Positions 6,343-9,061 of a DNA stretch of 9,061 nt are shown piece after piece (within the stretch, counting starts at the first letter, position 1; the number at the start of each line of letters is the position of its first letter). Both the position numbers and the translations under genes were made by a program. The notes under the pieces are model-generated. The model searched no databases, was not told where the DNA came from, and was given only the letters and a program-made list of their open reading frames with translations. The stretch is from Spirochaetia bacterium UBA5550 (GTDB lineage: Bacteria; Spirochaetota; UBA4802; UBA5550): assembly GCA_002425885.1 (NCBI GenBank), contig DINC01000115.1, forward strand, positions 10,728-19,788, given 5' to 3'.

Positions 6343-7152
6343 ATGGGGCTTTTTAATGCAAAGACTGCTGTAATTACGGGAGCTGCTTCAGGTATAGGGA
6401 GAGAACTGGCGCTGCAGATGTCAGGTGAGGGGTGTACTGTAATCGCTGCTGATTATGATAAAAAAAACCTTGATGAAACTGTGAAACTGGTGAAAGATTC
6501 AGGTGGTGCGGCATACGGTTACAAAGTTGATATATCTGACAGCAGACAGGTAAATAAATTCGCAGCGGATATCCGGAAGAAACACGGCAGCATCGATATT
6601 CTTATTAATAATGCGGGTGTTACGCTTTTCGGTAAATTCGATGAGCTGAAGATCTCAGATTTTGAATGGATTATGAACATTAATCTCTGGGGCGCCATAT
6701 ATATGACAAAAGCCTTTATACCGGATCTTAAGGAGAAGCAGGGGGCGTATCTTGTGAACATTGCAAGTATCTTCGGAGTTATAGGTACAGGGAATCAGAG
6801 TGCATATTGCGCCACTAAGTTCGGCCTGCGCGGATTCACCGAAGCTCTGCAGGATGAGCTTCACTCATTTCCGGTTAATGTCATCAGTGTTCTCCCCGGC
6901 GGAATAAAAACAAACATTGCAAAGAACGCCCGCGTTATTAAGGACGGCTCTGTATTGAAGAATACGGAGAAGCTTGAGAAGAGGCTTTCTAAGATTTCAA
7001 AGACAACAGCAGCAGAAGCGGCATCTGCAATCATTGAAGGCATGAAGAAAAATAAAGCGAGGGTGAGGATAGGTTCTGATGCCAGGTTTCTTGACAGATT
7101 GCAGAGACTTGTGCCTGTTAAATATAACCGTGTGTTAGCAAAACTTTATTAA
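6343..7152 (+). CDS. Short-chain dehydrogenase/reductase (classical SDR)
   Basis: NAD(P)-dependent oxidoreductase acting on an alcohol or ketone, probably soluble. The classical SDR signatures are complete: the cofactor glycine motif TGAASGIG at residues 12-19, NNAG at 89-92, Asn114 in the NINLWG segment, and the catalytic triad Ser142, Tyr155 and Lys159 (YCATK). An acidic residue at the end of the second strand (Asp37 in AADYD) suggests NAD(H) rather than NADP(H). At 269 aa it is of normal length; the last 20 or so residues (FLDRLQRLVPVKYNRVLAKLY) are basic and hydrophobic, as in SDRs with an extended C-terminal helix. The start follows AAAGGGGGGAG at 6331-6341; the AAAGG part gives a workable spacing of about 7 nt. 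It is a single gene converging on putP. The substrate is unknown. Its position beside acyl-CoA genes makes a lipid-derived hydroxy/keto compound plausible, but only by association. Confidence 0.9.
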   Translation: MGLFNAKTAVITGAASGIGRELALQMSGEGCTVIAADYDKKNLDETVKLVKDSGGAAYGYKVDISDSRQVNKFAADIRKKHGSIDILINNAGVTLFGKFDELKISDFEWIMNINLWGAIYMTKAFIPDLKEKQGAYLVNIASIFGVIGTGNQSAYCATKFGLRGFTEALQDELHSFPVNVISVLPGGIKTNIAKNARVIKDGSVLKNTEKLEKRLSKISKTTAAEAASAIIEGMKKNKARVRIGSDARFLDRLQRLVPVKYNRVLAKLY

Positions 7153-7227
7153 GCTGAATTGAATGCTTCTATTATACTTATTGCGGTTAACGTAATGACA
7201 ATTTCGTGTTCTGATTCAATCGTAACC

Positions 7228-7236
7228 TGCTATAAT
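7228..7236 (+). promoter_or_regulatory. Extended -10 promoter-like box at the convergent junction
   Basis: TGCTATAAT contains a perfect -10 hexamer (7231-7236) with the TGn extension. The best -35 partner is weak (TTCTGA, 7209-7214, 16-nt spacer). A transcript would begin near 7243 and meet the hairpin at 7263-7298 within 20 nt. There is no gene downstream on this strand. It may be a small-RNA or antisense start, or chance. Confidence 0.3.
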
Positions 7237-7262
7237 CTGAAAAGTACAATAAATTTTTATTT

Positions 7263-7298
7263 AATGGAACCCTTCATTTTTTATTGAAGGGCTCCATT
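7263..7298. terminator. Hairpin terminator shared by convergent SDR and putP genes
   Basis: AATGGA-A-CCCTTCA (7263-7276) pairs with TGAAGGG-C-TCCATT (7285-7298): 13 pairs, one A/C mismatch and an 8-nt T-rich loop. The downstream T-content is moderate on the plus strand and poor on the minus strand, so efficiency is uncertain. Its position, 110 nt after the SDR stop and 19 nt past the putP stop, suits a bidirectional terminator. Confidence 0.7.
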
Positions 7299-7316
7299 AT
7301 TTGATTTCTGTTTGAA

Positions 7317-8810
7317 TTAAATCTCCTGCTGCACCTTATCAAAAAGATCAGTAATCTCTTTCGAAGGTTCATTATCCATGAGGCTCACAACAATAATTGA
7401 AGCCAGTGAAAGTATGAATGCAGGAACTATCTCATACAGTGTAAAAATACCGCCCAGCGCGGAAAGGTTCTTCCACACAAGAACTGTTATTCCTCCAACA
7501 AGTATACCTGCAAAAGCACCTTTCCATGTTGTGCGTCTCCAGAAAAGCGCTGTAAGAACTATCGGACCGAATGTGGCACCGAGACCGGCCCACGCGAAGG
7601 ATACAACTTTAAAAACAGAGCTGTTCGGATTAAGAGAGATTGAGTAAGCTACTATTGATATAGCTATAACGGCTGCTCTTCCTGTCCATACAAGCTCATG
7701 AGGCTGCGCGTCTTTTTTAAATATCGCTTTATAAAAATCTTCAGAGATTGCTGAAGCAGCAACAAGAAGCTGTGAATCAGCGGTACTCATGATCGCAGCA
7801 AGTATAGCTGAAAGCATTACTCCTGCCAGGAATGTCACAAAGAGCGACTGGACCATAACCATAAATATCTTCTCTGAATCAGGCCCTGCAAGCGGAGAAC
7901 CGCCTGTATACGCGCGGCCTATTACTCCGATAAACATTGCTGATGCAAGTGATATGATAACCCATATCATTGCTATAATACGGGCGTCTCTGATGTTGTC
8001 AGCATTGTCGATCCCCATGAATCTTACAAGGATATGAGGCATCCCGAAGTAGCCGAGGCCCCATGCTGCGGAGGATATAATCGCGATTGCTGTCAGGTTG
8101 TTTCCGGCAATGTCTTTTGTAATTGATAAGAGTGTGGGGCTTATTGCCGCAATTCTCTCTGTCGCAGCAGATACTCCCCCCATATTGACGAGTGCGTAAG
8201 ATGGAACTGCTATTGCAGCAAAAAGCATAACAAGTCCCTGAATCATGTCAGACCATGAAACAGCAAAGAATCCGCCGAGGAATGTATAAAGGACAAGAAC
8301 CCCTCCGCCTATGAGTATGGCATATTCATACTGAATGCCGAACACTGTGTTGAAAAGTTTACCTCCGGCAATAAAGCCTGAAGAAACATAAAGAGTAAAA
8401 AATATTACAATAAAAACTGATGAGATCATCCTCAGAATGTGAGTCTGATCACCGAACCTGTTTTCAAAAAAATCTGAAATAGTAAGAGAATCATTGGCCA
8501 TCTTGGTGTAGATCCTCAATCTTCTTGCAACAAGTTTCCAGTTCAGATATGTGCCTGCTGCAAGGCCTGCTGCAAGCCAGAAAGCCTCACCGAAACCTGA
8601 AGCGTACGCAAGACCTGGGAGCCCCATGAGGAGCAATCCGCTCATATCCGATGCCTGGGCGCTAAGTGACGTTACCCATTTCCCCAGGCCGCGGCCTCCC
8701 AGAACATAGTCTGCAAGGTCATTCGATTTGTTCGAAAAGTATACTCCTATACCCAGCATCAGGAGCAGATACAATCCGAACGCTACAATAATACCCATTT
8801 GTACTGACAT
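7317..8810 (-). CDS. putP: Sodium/proline symporter PutP
   Basis: Inner-membrane transporter of the sodium:solute symporter (SSS) family that imports L-proline with Na+. At 497 aa it matches E. coli PutP (502 aa) in length, and the sequence is hydrophobic throughout with many helical segments, consistent with the LeuT-like fold of 13 helices. Diagnostic segments: FSNKSNDLADYVLGGR after the first helix, SLSAQASDMSGL with Asp55 at the same number as the Na+-site Asp55 of E. coli PutP and Ser57 beside it, FGMPHILVRFMG from about residue 255, and AAIMSTADSQLL with Ser342/Thr343 matching E. coli Ser340/Thr341 of the Na2 site. The C-terminus is short and charged. The start is preceded by CAGGAGA (8815-8821), giving AGGAG with a 5-nt spacer. 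No putA is in view, so whether the proline is used for catabolism or osmoprotection is open. It is transcribed alone toward the SDR gene. Confidence 0.95.
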   Translation of the reverse strand: MSVQMGIIVAFGLYLLLMLGIGVYFSNKSNDLADYVLGGRGLGKWVTSLSAQASDMSGLLLMGLPGLAYASGFGEAFWLAAGLAAGTYLNWKLVARRLRIYTKMANDSLTISDFFENRFGDQTHILRMISSVFIVIFFTLYVSSGFIAGGKLFNTVFGIQYEYAILIGGGVLVLYTFLGGFFAVSWSDMIQGLVMLFAAIAVPSYALVNMGGVSAATERIAAISPTLLSITKDIAGNNLTAIAIISSAAWGLGYFGMPHILVRFMGIDNADNIRDARIIAMIWVIISLASAMFIGVIGRAYTGGSPLAGPDSEKIFMVMVQSLFVTFLAGVMLSAILAAIMSTADSQLLVAASAISEDFYKAIFKKDAQPHELVWTGRAAVIAISIVAYSISLNPNSSVFKVVSFAWAGLGATFGPIVLTALFWRRTTWKGAFAGILVGGITVLVWKNLSALGGIFTLYEIVPAFILSLASIIVVSLMDNEPSKEITDLFDKVQQEI

Positions 8811-8906
8811 AAAATCTCCTGTTAATTAAGTAGTGTAATCAATGATAAGCCAGTCCCTGTCTGGAGACGGTTCTGCAATCATAGGGCTAATGAAAGTTTT
8901 ATGCTG

Positions 8907-8949
8907 TATGGCTGAACCGGTTATTTGACCCTTTTATCTATAAGCCATA
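8907..8949 (-). other. Inverted repeat in the putP leader
   Basis: TATGGCT (8907-8913) and AGCCATA (8943-8949) are perfect 7-nt inverted repeats separated by 29 nt, inside the predicted putP 5' leader. The interval also holds the 8-bp palindrome AACCGGTT (8916-8923). A long-loop stem or a protein site are both possible; no known element was recognised. Confidence 0.25.
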
Positions 8950-8973
8950 AAGACAGGATTTTTATCTGAAACT

Positions 8974-9002
8974 TTTATGAGATAAATAAATCCATTTGTC
9001 AA
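8974..9002 (-). promoter_or_regulatory. Promoter of putP
   Basis: On the minus strand a perfect -35 box TTGACA (8997-9002) is followed after 17 nt by CATAAA (8974-8979), four of six to the -10 consensus. Transcription would begin near 8967, leaving a leader of about 155 nt before the start codon. The AT-rich DNA between 9003 and 9061 fits a promoter upstream region. No other minus-strand gene precedes it within the window. Confidence 0.5.
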
Positions 9003-9061
9003 GAATTGTTGTTATGTGGAATGAAAAAGAGTTTTTTCTGTTATAAGAGTGTATATCGTTA

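Overview
The window carries five intact protein-coding genes of a mesophilic, moderately AT-rich Gram-negative-type bacterium. Four look like acyl-CoA and central lipid metabolism, and one is a sodium/proline symporter. The gene types, purine-rich G-run ribosome binding sites, base composition and a dispersed repeat beginning TGTCATTTCGAACG would suit Deferribacterota (Denitrovibrio/Geovibrio-like) or a related anaerobic lineage. That placement is a guess from general resemblance and could not be tested here.

Layout: 1-275 is non-coding, with a truncated repeat arm and a sigma70-like promoter. 276-3837 is a two-gene operon with a 4-nt gap: a FadD-like AMP-forming acyl-CoA ligase, then a 620-aa fusion of an acetyl-CoA hydrolase/CoA-transferase-type domain with a C-terminal GNAT acetyltransferase domain. 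3838-4131 is a regulatory region with a good promoter, a 16-bp inverted repeat over its -10 box, and a leader of about 220 nt. 4132-6003 encodes a large (623 aa) acyl-CoA dehydrogenase with a strong ribosome binding site, closed by a textbook intrinsic terminator. 6004-6342 holds that terminator, a candidate promoter and a palindromic dispersed repeat. 6343-7152 encodes a classical short-chain dehydrogenase. 7153-7316 is a convergent junction with a shared hairpin and an unexplained extended -10 box. 7317-8810 (minus strand) encodes PutP, with a leader of about 155 nt and a promoter near the right edge.

Working together: the ligase would activate fatty or other carboxylic acids to acyl-CoA, and the dehydrogenase would carry out the first oxidation of acyl-CoA, passing electrons to an ETF not seen here. 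The SDR could act on a hydroxy/keto intermediate, but its substrate is unknown.

The most interesting point is the second gene. Its CoA-transferase domain appears to have Asn where the family has the catalytic Glu, and lacks the glycine-rich GGQ-type loop, while its GNAT acetyl-CoA-binding motif is intact. It sits directly behind an acyl-CoA ligase that has the PxxxxGK lysine motif. This recalls Pat/PatZ enzymes, in which a degenerate acyl-CoA synthetase domain is fused to a GNAT that acetylates and silences AMP-forming acyl-CoA synthetases. A CoA-transferase-based equivalent is my hypothesis, not something the sequence proves.
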